44,311 nt of DNA from Dechloromonas sp. (GCA_011391255.1 JAABQV010000020.1:1-44311); one strand, 5' to 3'. Positions 19,532-27,724 are shown, numbered from the stretch's first letter. Notes: a model not told the origin generated them from the sequence alone. Made by a program: numbers and translations.

Positions 19532-20190
19532 TGCATTCCAGCCAAAAGAGGAACAAAGCGCACCGCATCAAGCCGGGTCTCAATAAAACCCTGCGGCGTA
19601 TGTTCAATAAAGCAAAGATACTGCTCAGTCGTACCCACTGGCAAGATCAACCTGCCACCCGACGCTAATTGTTGCAGCAAGGCCGGCGGAACCTGCGTCC
19701 CGGCGGCGGCGACAATAATGCTGTCAAAAGGCCCGGCTTCTGGCAATCCCAGCTGACCATCCGCATGTTTTAGACGAACATTAAATTGCTGCAAAGTACG
19801 CATGTGCGCCTTGGCTTTCTCAAGTAATGGCCCAAGGCGCTCGACGGCATAGACTTCGCTGCTTAACTGGGCGAGAACGGCCGCCTGATAACCACAGCCG
19901 GCTCCCACCTCCAGTGTTTTGCCGATACTTTGCCGGCCATTGAGTAGCAACTCAATCATCCGCGCAACAATAAAAGGTTGCGAGATGGTCTGCCCCATTC
20001 CCAGCGGCAGCGCGGTATCTTCGTAAGCGCGGGAAGCCAGCGCCTCTTCGACAAAGACGTGGCGCGGCACCTTGGCCATCGCAGTCAAGACCGCCTCGCT
20101 GCGGATGCCCTTTTCACGCAGGCGCTCAATCATGCGCGTGCGCGTGCGCTGCGAGGTCATGCCAATACCGTGCATGGCTTGGGCCGTCAT
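19528..20190 (-). CDS. pcm: Protein-L-isoaspartate O-methyltransferase
   Basis: Pcm methylates isoaspartyl residues in aged proteins so they can revert to normal peptide bonds. The 220-residue SAM-dependent enzyme shows the family's [20 protein letters not shown] and [21 protein letters not shown] near the N-terminus. Motif I is [15 protein letters not shown] and motif post-I is [10 protein letters not shown]. Later it has [20 protein letters not shown] and RLILPVG. It overlaps surE and nlpD by four bases each. Confidence 0.97.
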   Translation of the reverse strand: MTAQAMHGIGMTSQRTRTRMIERLREKGIRSEAVLTAMAKVPRHVFVEEALASRAYEDTALPLGMGQTISQPFIVARMIELLLNGRQSIGKTLEVGAGCGYQAAVLAQLSSEVYAVERLGPLLEKAKAHMRTLQQFNVRLKHADGQLGLPEAGPFDSIIVAAAGTQVPPALLQQLASGGRLILPVGTTEQYLCFIEHTPQGFIETRLDAVRFVPLLAGMQ

Positions 20191-20927
20191 TTCATCCAGC
20201 GCTGAACGCCAGCAATTTGTGCCGCGTGGGTCAAATCAATCTGCAACGGGGTAATTGATACAAAGCCACGCTCGACAGCGTTGAAATCCGTCCCCGCCCC
20301 GGCATCGGCTGCTGCGCCGGCAGCGCCTACCCAATACACGGTTTCATTACGCGGTGAAATTGTTTTTACCACTGGCTCAGCCTTGTGCCGGCGCCCAAGG
20401 CGCGTTACCTCATGGCCTTTTAATTCAGCATAAGGAATATCAGGGACATTCACATTGAGCAAAATCGGCTCGGTAATAGGTTGTTTAATAAAGCGCTCAA
20501 CCAATTCTCGGGCAATGCGCCCTGCTGTGGCGAAGTTTTTACCTTCAAAGCTGGTCAGCGAGATGGCAATCGAAGGAATACCCAACAGATAACCCTCGGT
20601 CGCCGCCGCCACCGTACCCGAATAAATGGTGTCATCACCCATATTGGCACCGTGATTGATGCCGGAAACAATAATATCCGGCAAAGAATCCAGCATGCCG
20701 GTGACTGCCAGATGAACACAATCGGTGGGCGTGCCATTTACAAAGTAAAACCCGTTGGCCGATTTCTTGAGCGACAAGGGTCGGTCAAGGGTCAGGGAAT
20801 TGCTTGCACCACTGCGATTTTGCTCCGGGGCAACGACAACAATGTCGCCCAGGCCGGCAAGCGCTTCAGCAAGCGCCTCAATACCGGGGGAAAAATAACC
20901 GTCGTCGTTACTTAATAAAATACGCAT
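20187..20927 (-). CDS. surE: 5'/3'-nucleotidase SurE
   Basis: SurE is a metal-dependent nucleoside monophosphatase/exopolyphosphatase linked to stationary-phase survival. The 246-residue protein begins [16 protein letters not shown], with the metal-binding Asp pair, and contains [17 protein letters not shown] and [22 protein letters not shown]. Only one base separates its ATG from the stop of the H-NS-like gene (TGATATG), so the two are probably coupled, placing an H-NS-like gene at the head of the surE-pcm-nlpD-rpoS operon. Confidence 0.97.
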   Translation of the reverse strand: MRILLSNDDGYFSPGIEALAEALAGLGDIVVVAPEQNRSGASNSLTLDRPLSLKKSANGFYFVNGTPTDCVHLAVTGMLDSLPDIIVSGINHGANMGDDTIYSGTVAAATEGYLLGIPSIAISLTSFEGKNFATAGRIARELVERFIKQPITEPILLNVNVPDIPYAELKGHEVTRLGRRHKAEPVVKTISPRNETVYWVGAAGAAADAGAGTDFNAVERGFVSITPLQIDLTHAAQIAGVQRWMK

Positions 20928-20928
20928 A

Positions 20929-21246
20929 TCAAACGGCTAGCGATTCCAGCGCATTACCGCCTGCAACCCAAGCCTCTACCCATTTAGGTTTGCGACCACG
21001 GCCTGTCCATTCAAGTTCAGGATTAGCCGGATGACGGTATTTAACTTTGACCTTAATACCGGAAACGGCCTTGACCTTGGCTTCCTTGTTTACCAAATCT
21101 TCAAGCGCATAACCGCGAGCTTTGGCAAAAGCACGAACTTCATTAAGGATAATAACTTTATCAAGCGCTTCACGGCGCTTTAACTCAAGGGGGATCTGCT
21201 GCTGCAGATCACGCAATTCAGAAATAGAGAGTGCAGCTAAATCCAT
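20929..21246 (-). CDS. H-NS family nucleoid protein (short betaproteobacterial type)
   Basis: A 105-residue H-NS-like DNA-binding protein. The N-terminal half is a helical oligomerisation region ([20 protein letters not shown]). The C-terminal half has the betaproteobacterial H-NS DNA-binding pattern [21 protein letters not shown], which contains the TGRGRKP minor-groove hook. The ribosome-binding site CAGGAG lies 6 bases before the ATG. It is the first gene of the surE-rpoS unit, so the silencing protein and the stress sigma factor may share a transcript. Confidence 0.93.
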   Translation of the reverse strand: MDLAALSISELRDLQQQIPLELKRREALDKVIILNEVRAFAKARGYALEDLVNKEAKVKAVSGIKVKVKYRHPANPELEWTGRGRKPKWVEAWVAGGNALESLAV

Positions 21247-21276
21247 GATTAACTCCTGACAGTGAAATGAGCCTGT

Positions 21277-21305
21277 AATTTAAATTGTCTTGATTTGATT
21301 ATCAA
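21277..21305 (-). promoter_or_regulatory. Sigma-70-type promoter for the H-NS-like/surE/rpoS operon
   Basis: On the minus strand, TTGATA (21305-21300, 5/6 to -35) is followed after exactly 17 bases by TAAATT (21282-21277). It lies in a very AT-rich 121-base gap, about 30 bases before the H-NS-like start. The -35 is part of an inverted repeat CTTGAT-6-ATCAAG (21290-21307) which could be a protein-binding site, possibly autoregulatory given H-NS preference for AT-rich DNA. Confidence 0.55.
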
Positions 21306-21367
21306 GAATTAAAATTAAATAACCGGAATCAAATTCGCAACTCATAAAACAAAAAGGCCAATCAAAC

Positions 21368-22897
21368 CTACAAGTCTTCTATCCCTGCTCTAATTTCAGC
21401 GGCCCTCCCTTGCGCATCGGTCTGCGCTTCCGGTGCCATTTTCGCCAGCTGGCGATAAACAATAGCCAGGCGGTGGTTGGCTGACAATTGCTTGTTGTTC
21501 CGGGCAAAAAAATCCCAGTACAGCGCGTTAAACGGACAAGCCTTTTCACCAAGTCGCGCTTTTTTGTCGTAATGGCAGCCCTTGCAGTAATCACTCATAC
21601 GGTCGATGTAAGCCGCACTTGAAACATAGGGTTTGGTTGCCAGCTTGCCGCCATCGGCAAACTGGCTCATACCGACGGTGTTGGGAAGTTCGACCCATTC
21701 GAAGGCATCAATATAGATACCGAGATACCAGCGATGCAAGGCCTGAGGATCAAGCCCTACAAGCAATGCAAAGTTACCGATCACCATCAGACGCTGGATA
21801 TGGTGAGCGTAAGCCTGTTCAAGCGACTGCCCGATGGCGTGCGCCAAACAACGCATTTTTGTCTCTCCGGTCCAGAACCATGCGGGCAAAGGCAAGGTAT
21901 GGCCAAAGAAGTTCTGTGACTCGTAGCCGGGCATGTTGGCCCAATAGACGCCACGCACATATTCGCGCCAGCCGAGAATCTGCCGGATGAAACCCTCGGC
22001 GGCGGCTAGCGGTACATGCCCGGACTCATACGCAGCGACAGTCCCAATGACGACCTCGCGCGGGTTGAGCATTTTAGTGTTTAGGGAAAATGAGAGCAGT
22101 GAGTGGAACATTCGCCAGGCGCGATGAGACATCGCATCCTCAAAATCGCCGAAATTCGGCAGGGCTTCGGCTATGAAATCGTCGAGATGTTGCAGCGCTT
22201 CGCCCCGGTTCAACGGCCATGCAAGGTACCCGGCTTTCGGGTCACCAAAGCTGGCGACCCCGGCCTGCTCAATACTGCGCCAGAGCAACGTATGATCGCG
22301 CTCAGTGCGCCAATCGGCAGGCTCACGCGGCATTCCCGGCCAAGGCTTGCGGTTGTCGTGATCAAAGTTCCACTGGCCACCAACCGGCTTGCCGGGGCTG
22401 GCCATCAGCACGCCGTGGCGGATCCTCATCTGGCGGTAAAAATACTCCATCAGCCACTGCTTGCGCCCGTCGAACAATTGCGCCGCTTCGTTGCGACGAG
22501 TATAGAAATGTTCGCTGTCCACCATGCGGCCGGGGATGGGGAGCTGCTGCGCATAGTTTGCCAGTTGTTGATCCAGTCGCCATTCATCGGGTGCCTGATA
22601 CTCGAATGTGCTGGCCTGATAGCGGGCAATCAGTACGTCCAGATTAGCAGGGATTGATTGACGATTTTCAGGGTCGTCGATCGCCAGGTAATGCACATGG
22701 TGGCCGGCAGACTTAAGTTGCATGGCCAAGTCGCGCATGGCGGCGAAGATGGCGAGTATTTTCTGCGCATGGTGGAGAACGTAATCGGTCTCCTGACGCA
22801 CCTCCATCAGCACGTAAATAGCTTCGCTGCCAGGCGTGGAAAACCAACTGTGCTGTGGATTGAGTTGATCGCCAAGGATCAGTCTGAGAGTTGTCAT
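21368..22897 (-). CDS. FeS-containing bacterial cryptochrome/(6-4) photolyase (FeS-BCP, PhrB-like)
   Basis: A 509-residue flavoprotein of the FeS-BCP class, typified by Agrobacterium PhrB, which repairs (6-4) photoproducts with light; CryB of Rhodobacter is a related regulator. The N-terminus (MTTLRLILGDQLNPQHSWF) is the domain that binds the lumazine antenna in this class. Four cysteines for a 4Fe-4S cluster are at 350, 438, 441 and 454, and a His pair at 365-366 (AYAHHIQRL) corresponds to the active-site histidines of PhrB. It is last in the operon phr-DUF2256-cry, overlapping the DUF2256 stop by ATGA. Confidence 0.95.
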   Translation of the reverse strand: MTTLRLILGDQLNPQHSWFSTPGSEAIYVLMEVRQETDYVLHHAQKILAIFAAMRDLAMQLKSAGHHVHYLAIDDPENRQSIPANLDVLIARYQASTFEYQAPDEWRLDQQLANYAQQLPIPGRMVDSEHFYTRRNEAAQLFDGRKQWLMEYFYRQMRIRHGVLMASPGKPVGGQWNFDHDNRKPWPGMPREPADWRTERDHTLLWRSIEQAGVASFGDPKAGYLAWPLNRGEALQHLDDFIAEALPNFGDFEDAMSHRAWRMFHSLLSFSLNTKMLNPREVVIGTVAAYESGHVPLAAAEGFIRQILGWREYVRGVYWANMPGYESQNFFGHTLPLPAWFWTGETKMRCLAHAIGQSLEQAYAHHIQRLMVIGNFALLVGLDPQALHRWYLGIYIDAFEWVELPNTVGMSQFADGGKLATKPYVSSAAYIDRMSDYCKGCHYDKKARLGEKACPFNALYWDFFARNNKQLSANHRLAIVYRQLAKMAPEAQTDAQGRAAEIRAGIEDL

Positions 22898-23037
22898 CCT
22901 TTGTCCTTGCGATTCAGGCGGCAGCGTTCTGAGCAGTATTTAACTTCCTGCCAAACCTTTGCCCATTTTTTTCGCCAAGAATAGGGTCGACCGCAACAAA
23001 GGCAAATCTTGCTCGGCAGTTCGGATTTTTTGGGCAT
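22894..23037 (-). CDS. DUF2256 small zinc-ribbon-like protein
   Basis: A 47-residue protein, MPKKSELPSKICLCCGRPYS and onwards, ending CRLNRKDKG. Cysteines at 12, 14/15, 35 and 39 (CLCC and CSERC) form a likely treble-clef or zinc-ribbon. This is the DUF2256 family, known for sitting next to, or fused to, cryptochrome/photolyase genes; its function is not established. It fits exactly between the two photolyase-family genes: 5 bases after the upstream stop and a 4-base overlap with the next start. It is easily missed by annotation because of its length. Confidence 0.88.
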   Translation of the reverse strand: MPKKSELPSKICLCCGRPYSWRKKWAKVWQEVKYCSERCRLNRKDKG

Positions 23038-23042
23038 TTTAA

Positions 23043-24605
23043 TCAGAATTCCAGTGACAGTTGCGTGCCTGCCTTTTTGGTAGGGATTTTTTTGCTGCTC
23101 GGTGTGCTGCGCTTGCGTGAACCGTGCTTATCAACAATCGCCGCTTTAGCAGCGCGCACTTCCGGCTCGGCACGGCGTTCGAAAAGTCGCTTTTTGGCGG
23201 CACGGGTCGCTGCCTCCAGATTAACCATCGGCTCGGCAATCTCCTCACCGACACGCAGGCCACAACGGGCTTGCAGCTCGGGCGGCATACGCCAGGGTTC
23301 AAACAGCCAGCTATCCGGCACCCGGCGCAACGCCGGAAGCCAGCGACGAACAAAAACGCCGCGCGGATCGTGATCCTGGGCTTGCTTGATCGGGTTGTAA
23401 ATGCGCGGAATATTGATGCCGGTGGTTCCCGATTGCATCTGCATCTGGCTCCAGTGAATGCCCGGTTCATAATCGAGAAACTGGCGCGCCAGCCACTGAC
23501 CGACCGGTTGCCAGTGTAGCCAGAGTGGATAGGCGGCAACCGAGACAAGCATGGCGCGCATACGAAAATTGATCCACCCTGTCTCGCGCAACATGGCAAC
23601 GCAGGCATCGACCAGCGGCCAGCCGGTGCGTCCTACGGTCAACATCGAAAAACGCTCCGGATTCCAGTCGTGCTCGCGCAAGCCATCGTAACCACGGTGC
23701 AGGTTGCGGGACTCCAGCGCTGGCTCACTTTCGAGCTTCTGAATGAAATGACAATGCCAGTAAAGTCGACTGACAAAGGCGGAAAGTCCGGCCTTGTGGC
23801 GACTCTCGCTAGCCGGTAACGCAAGGATTTTCTGGCGCGTGGCCTGGACAATTTCACGCAGACTAAGACAACCGAAAGCAAGGTAGGGCGACAGACGGGA
23901 ACAGGCTGTCGGCGCTGAGAGTGGTGAGGAAATCCCGCCGCGATACTGTTTGCTGCGGTCAATCAGAAAATCCTGCAATACTTCCAAGCCATGCGACCGT
24001 CCACCCAACTGGCGATGTGGCGGCTGAATCAGGCTCAGGCTAAGCGCTTCCGGCCCTGGCGGAGTCACATCAGGCCAAGGCAGCGTAGCAAAACCAATAT
24101 CTGATGGTGCTTTGCGACAGGGCTGGGTAACGTGCTGCTCCCAGGCGGCTTGCCAGAGGTTTCGATTACTCAATCGGCGAACTACGCCGAACTGGGGAAA
24201 CTCATGCCAGCCGACACCGTGCGCACGACACCACCTGCCAACGGCAATATCGCGCTGGAAGCTCAGCCCATTGCCGGTTTCTTCATGTGCATATACTCCT
24301 TGAAAGGGCGCCAGGACATGCAGGCGGTCGAGGACGTCGACCACTTCGCCGGTCACAACATGTAATTGCCCACCTAGTTCGCGCAGGGCCCGGTAAAGCT
24401 CGCGCAGGCTCTCAAGAATGAACTGGTAGTGCTGATTGGCAGCATCCGGCGCCGCCCACAAGCCGGGCTCGACAATGTAGAGACAAAGCACCGGGCCGCG
24501 CGCCGCCGCCGCTTCAAGAGCAGCGTGATCGTGCAGGCGGAGGTCGCGCTTGAACCAGACGACGGTATAGGCCGTAACTGCTCGCTGAATCACGTTATTT
24601 TGCAT
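23043..24605 (-). CDS. Photolyase/cryptochrome-family flavoprotein (first gene of the photolyase operon)
   Basis: A 520-residue protein with the full photolyase layout. The N-terminal Rossmann-like antenna domain is YTVVWFKRDLRLHDHAALEA. The C-terminal FAD domain has CSRLSPYLAFGCLSLREI, GRTGWPLVDACVAMLRETGW and INFRMRAMLVSVAAY. The segment that reads WQWAASTGTD in class I CPD photolyases reads HWSQMQMQSGTTG here, so the electron-transfer Trp and FAD contacts there differ. It may be a separate subfamily and its repair specificity is uncertain. The tail after about residue 455 is rich in Lys and Arg. It starts 70 bases from operator 1, divergent from the SDR gene. Confidence 0.92.
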   Translation of the reverse strand: MQNNVIQRAVTAYTVVWFKRDLRLHDHAALEAAAARGPVLCLYIVEPGLWAAPDAANQHYQFILESLRELYRALRELGGQLHVVTGEVVDVLDRLHVLAPFQGVYAHEETGNGLSFQRDIAVGRWCRAHGVGWHEFPQFGVVRRLSNRNLWQAAWEQHVTQPCRKAPSDIGFATLPWPDVTPPGPEALSLSLIQPPHRQLGGRSHGLEVLQDFLIDRSKQYRGGISSPLSAPTACSRLSPYLAFGCLSLREIVQATRQKILALPASESRHKAGLSAFVSRLYWHCHFIQKLESEPALESRNLHRGYDGLREHDWNPERFSMLTVGRTGWPLVDACVAMLRETGWINFRMRAMLVSVAAYPLWLHWQPVGQWLARQFLDYEPGIHWSQMQMQSGTTGINIPRIYNPIKQAQDHDPRGVFVRRWLPALRRVPDSWLFEPWRMPPELQARCGLRVGEEIAEPMVNLEAATRAAKKRLFERRAEPEVRAAKAAIVDKHGSRKRSTPSSKKIPTKKAGTQLSLEF

Positions 24606-24674
24606 GCCAGGATGACCAAAATAGACTTTTCCATGTGGACCACCATCTTAATCCACACCATGCATTATTTTCAT

Positions 24675-24689
24675 TTTGTCCTAGACAAA
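24675..24689. promoter_or_regulatory. Operator 1 (TTTGTCCTAGACAAA) between divergent photolyase and SDR operons
   Basis: An inverted repeat, TTTGTC-CTA-GACAAA, lies 69 bases from the photolyase start and 77 from the SDR start. On the plus strand it includes TAGACA (24682-24687), a 5/6 match to a -35 box, with CATAAT (24706-24711) 18 bases on as the -10. A repressor bound here would block the SDR promoter. The same core recurs at 27.71 and 39.06 kb. No clear minus-strand -10 is visible for the photolyase gene. The bound protein is not known. Confidence 0.75.
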
Positions 24690-24766
24690 TATAGTCCGGA
24701 GCAGACATAATTCTTGTTAAGAAGAGTTGTCCAACTCAGTAATTTCTACCCAGCCGGGAGATGAAC

Positions 24767-25507
24767 ATGCAAAAAATCGCGCTAGTAACTGGTGCAGCAG
24801 GAGGTTTAGGAAGATTGGTCGCCAGCAAACTGGCTAACGAAGGCTGGAACTTAGTCGTTGCCAGCCGCCAGGCTACGCACCTCAGCGAGGCTTTCGGTGA
24901 GCGCTTTTTGCAAGTTGAAGCGGACTGCTCGACAGTGGCTGGCGCCCGCCACATCCTTCAAGTCTGCAAGGAGAAGGATGTGCTGCCGACCGCACTGGCT
25001 CACTGTGTCGGAAATATTCGCCTGGGCGCCCTGCACAGGATGAGCGAGGCAGACTTCAACGACTGCCTGAGCGCCAATCTGATCAGCGCCTTTCACACAC
25101 TTGCCGCATTTGTCGGTTCTCTGCGCGATGCCCGCAGTCCGGGCGCTGCGGTGCTGGTTTCTTCAGTTGCAGCGCAAATTGGCACGCCCAACCACGAAGC
25201 GATTGCTGCCGCCAAAGGCGGGCTGGAAGGTTTGGTGCGGGGCACCGCAGCAAGCTATGCGGCGGCCGGCATCCGCGTTAACGCAGTTGCTCCTGGTATT
25301 ATGGAAACTCCTGCAGCGGCTGGCATTATTGGCAGTAGCGTCGCGCGCGAAGCGGCTGCCCGCCAGTATCCACTGCCCGGCATTGGCTCACCGGACGAAC
25401 TCGCAGAGCTCATGGTCTGGCTACTTTCAGACAAGGCAGCGCGCGTCACCGGCCAGATTTGGGCGCTCGACGGCGGCTTTTCCAGCATTCGCCCGTTAGT
25501 AAAATGA
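24767..25507 (+). CDS. Short-chain dehydrogenase/reductase
   Basis: A 246-residue SDR. The NAD(P)-binding motif is ALVTGAAGGLGRLVA at the N-terminus, followed by AHCVGNIRLGAL in place of the usual NNAG. The usual catalytic Ser is VLVSSVAAQIG, but the YxxxK site reads HEAIAAAKGG, so the expected Tyr is replaced by Ile or His in this alignment and activity may be altered. It ends GQIWALDGGFSSIRPLVK. ATG 24767 is preferred over ATG 24761 because GGGAG lies 6 bases before it. First of four overlapping or close genes downstream of operator 1. Substrate unknown. Confidence 0.88.
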   Translation: MQKIALVTGAAGGLGRLVASKLANEGWNLVVASRQATHLSEAFGERFLQVEADCSTVAGARHILQVCKEKDVLPTALAHCVGNIRLGALHRMSEADFNDCLSANLISAFHTLAAFVGSLRDARSPGAAVLVSSVAAQIGTPNHEAIAAAKGGLEGLVRGTAASYAAAGIRVNAVAPGIMETPAAAGIIGSSVAREAAARQYPLPGIGSPDELAELMVWLLSDKAARVTGQIWALDGGFSSIRPLVK

Positions 25508-25968
25508 CTGAAGACAAGCCCTCCAATACCGCCAGAACGCCACCAAATCCGGTTGCCGTGCTCGGCTATGGCGGATTGCTGCCCTTTGTCTTTCTGAGCA
25601 CCTTCGCGCTGATTGATCATGATCACAGCGCCCTTTGGAGCGATGCACTCTTCGCTTATGGCGCTATCATTCTCAGCTTTGTCGGTGCACTGCACTGGGG
25701 CTTCGCGATGAACCTCCCCGGCCTCAGCGACCGCCAACGCTCAGCGGCCTTCATCTGGAGCGTCATACCGGCCCTCCTCGCCTGGCCGGCCTTATTGATC
25801 GCGCCTTTGCCCGGTGCTTCTTTACTGATTTCCGGATTCATCGCGAACTACCTGCGCGACCGCCATCTTGCCAGCCAAGCTGATCTGCCCGCCTGGTATC
25901 TACCGCTACGTCTTCGTCTCAGCAGCGTCGCCTGCATTTGTTTAAGTGCCGGCGTTTTGGCGTCATGA
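25504..25968 (+). CDS. DUF3429 membrane protein
   Basis: A 154-residue integral membrane protein with about four to five hydrophobic helices (VLGYGGLLPFVFLSTFALID, DALFAYGAIILSFVGALHWG, FIWSVIPALLAWPALLIAP, LSSVACICLSAGVLA). The GALHWG motif after the second helix is typical of DUF3429. The family has no settled function. The ATG overlaps the SDR stop (ATGA), so it is translationally coupled. A longer in-frame reading from 25459 runs inside the SDR gene and is rejected. Confidence 0.85.
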   Translation: MTEDKPSNTARTPPNPVAVLGYGGLLPFVFLSTFALIDHDHSALWSDALFAYGAIILSFVGALHWGFAMNLPGLSDRQRSAAFIWSVIPALLAWPALLIAPLPGASLLISGFIANYLRDRHLASQADLPAWYLPLRLRLSSVACICLSAGVLAS

Positions 25969-26002
25969 TCCACAAACACCGACAACACTGAAGGAGCGCA
26001 CC

Positions 26003-26350
26003 ATGGAACTCTTTAACCGCCTGCCCGGCTTCACCAAAACACCACCCGGGAAGGAGCGCGCTGTCTTGCGCAGTCTGCCTAAATGGTTCTGGCTAGGCAG
26101 TGTCCTGTTGGCAATTCCTTCGCTCATTGTTCGCCTGATTGCCGACGAGCATGAGACTCAATTGATCATGACCACCGACATTTATGTTGCGAGTTTGGTC
26201 ATCCTGCACTGGACGGTGATTTTCACCGTCGCGATTGCCGCTTTCATCATTGTTGCCATGAAAGGCCCGGCCTACGTCGCTGACGCCTATCCTTTGATCG
26301 AGGCCGAAACCCTTGATGGCAAGGCAAAAGCAATCAACGATGGCGGTTGA
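26003..26350 (+). CDS. Unknown two-helix membrane protein
   Basis: A 115-residue protein that I do not recognise. After a basic N-terminus (ELFNRLPGFTKTPPGKERAV) there are two membrane helices (FWLGSVLLAIPSLIVRLI and IYVASLVILHWTVIFTVAIAAFIIVAM) and a short acidic tail. AAGGAG lies 6 bases before ATG 26003. Its end overlaps the ABC1 kinase start by 11 bases, so it is coupled to it. The position suggests a membrane partner of the ABC1 kinase or the DUF3429 protein, but nothing in the sequence proves this. Confidence 0.8.
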   Translation: MELFNRLPGFTKTPPGKERAVLRSLPKWFWLGSVLLAIPSLIVRLIADEHETQLIMTTDIYVASLVILHWTVIFTVAIAAFIIVAMKGPAYVADAYPLIEAETLDGKAKAINDGG

Positions 26351-27716
26351 TTCGGTCAGACTGAGCGCACCGGTCCCCGGTGGCCGCTGGTCACGCCTGG
26401 CTCGCCTCGGCTCTCTGGCCGGCGGAGTTGCCGGCAATATGCTGGCGGAGGGGGCGAAGCAGTTTGCCCAAGGCAAGCGGCCAAAAATCAACGATCTGCT
26501 CCTCACTCCGGGCAATGCGCGGCGGGTTGCTGATCAACTAGCCCAACTGCGCGGCGCGGCAATGAAAGTCGGCCAGTTGTTATCGATGGATGCCGGCGAG
26601 CTTTTACCACCCGAACTGGCTGAAATTCTCTCCCGGCTGCGCGCCGATGCGACCCCGATGCCGATGAGCCAGGTCGTCGCGGTACTCAACGCAAACTGGG
26701 GTGCAGGCTGGGATCGCCATTTTCAGCAATTTTCTTTTACCCCGATGGCTGCCGCCTCGATCGGGCAAGTCCATTTTGGACAACGCAAGGATGGCCGCCA
26801 TCTGGCGATCAAGATTCAGTACCCCGGCGTGCGGCGTAGCATCGACAGCGACGTTGATAACGTCGCTACCCTGCTGCGTCTCTCCGGCCTGCTGCCCAAG
26901 TCCTTGAATATCAAGCCCCTGCTTGATGACGCCAAGCGCCAACTGCACGAAGAGGCTGACTATCGCCGCGAGGGCGCCAGCATGATGCAGTTTGCCGGAC
27001 TGCTGGCTGATAGCCCTGAATTTGTCCTGCCAGCCATGCATAGCGACCTGACGACCGAGAATATTCTGGCAATGACCCGGCTCGACGGGATTGCACTCGA
27101 ATCCCTGAGCCACCTTGGGCAGGCAGAGCGTGATCGGATTGTCAGCCAGTTGTTCAGCCTGCTGTTTCGCGAGATTTTTGAATTCAAGCTGATCCAGACC
27201 GATCCCAATTTTGCCAACTACCAATACGCCGCCGCGTCACAACAGGTGATCCTGCTTGATTTTGGCGCCACACGCACTTACGGCAGCAGCATGGTCGATG
27301 CCTATCGCCGCCTGATGCTGGGGGCAATAGCCGATGACCGGGCAGGCATGAATGTAGCCGCCAAGGACATTGGCTATTTTCAGGCGGACATCAAGGAGTA
27401 TCAGCGCCAGCAAGTACTGGACATTTTTTCGCTGGCCTGCGAACCATTGCGCCACACCGGTGCCTACGATTTTGGCAACAGCGATCTCGCTGCACGTATT
27501 CGCGATGCCGGCATGGTACTCGGCAGGGATCGCGATTTCTGGCACACACCACCAGCCGATGCCCTTTTTCTACATCGAAAATTAGGTGGTTTATATTTGC
27601 TGGCAGCAAAGCTGAAAGCGCAAATCAATGTCAGTGAGATCGCGATCAACGCACTCTCTGTGGAAACACCATGGCCGCAGCCAATACAATCGACAGCAAG
27701 TTTATATTTGTCCTAG
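26340..27716 (+). CDS. ABC1/UbiB-family atypical kinase, COQ8-like
   Basis: A 458-residue ABC1 (UbiB/COQ8) family protein; members support ubiquinone biosynthesis and have a regulated ATPase/kinase-like fold. The KxGQ motif is AAMKVGQLLSMD (residues 76-79), the Ala-rich loop AAASIGQVHFG, the lysine AIKIQYPGV, then EADYRREG, QTDPNFANY and LLDFGATR. QTDPN and DFGATR resemble mitochondrial COQ8/ADCK3 more than bacterial UbiB, which has HADxHPGN, and no C-terminal membrane helices are evident. Its stop codon (27714-27716) lies within operator 2. In this context a quinone role under light or oxidative stress is an inference. Confidence 0.9.
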   Translation: MAVDSVRLSAPVPGGRWSRLARLGSLAGGVAGNMLAEGAKQFAQGKRPKINDLLLTPGNARRVADQLAQLRGAAMKVGQLLSMDAGELLPPELAEILSRLRADATPMPMSQVVAVLNANWGAGWDRHFQQFSFTPMAAASIGQVHFGQRKDGRHLAIKIQYPGVRRSIDSDVDNVATLLRLSGLLPKSLNIKPLLDDAKRQLHEEADYRREGASMMQFAGLLADSPEFVLPAMHSDLTTENILAMTRLDGIALESLSHLGQAERDRIVSQLFSLLFREIFEFKLIQTDPNFANYQYAAASQQVILLDFGATRTYGSSMVDAYRRLMLGAIADDRAGMNVAAKDIGYFQADIKEYQRQQVLDIFSLACEPLRHTGAYDFGNSDLAARIRDAGMVLGRDRDFWHTPPADALFLHRKLGGLYLLAAKLKAQINVSEIAINALSVETPWPQPIQSTASLYLS

Positions 27717-27724
27717 ACAAATAT
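27704..27724. promoter_or_regulatory. Operator 2, extended palindrome at the head of the nine-gene operon
   Basis: The best copy of the palindrome: nine bases each side (ATATTTGTC and GACAAATAT) around CTA. It overlaps the ABC1 stop codon. TAGACA (27714-27719) is followed after 17 bases by TACTAT (27737-27742), a convincing promoter that would serve the SRPBCC-LOV operon beginning at 27834. The leader of about 85 bases has no other obvious structure. The regulator is not known. Confidence 0.8.
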
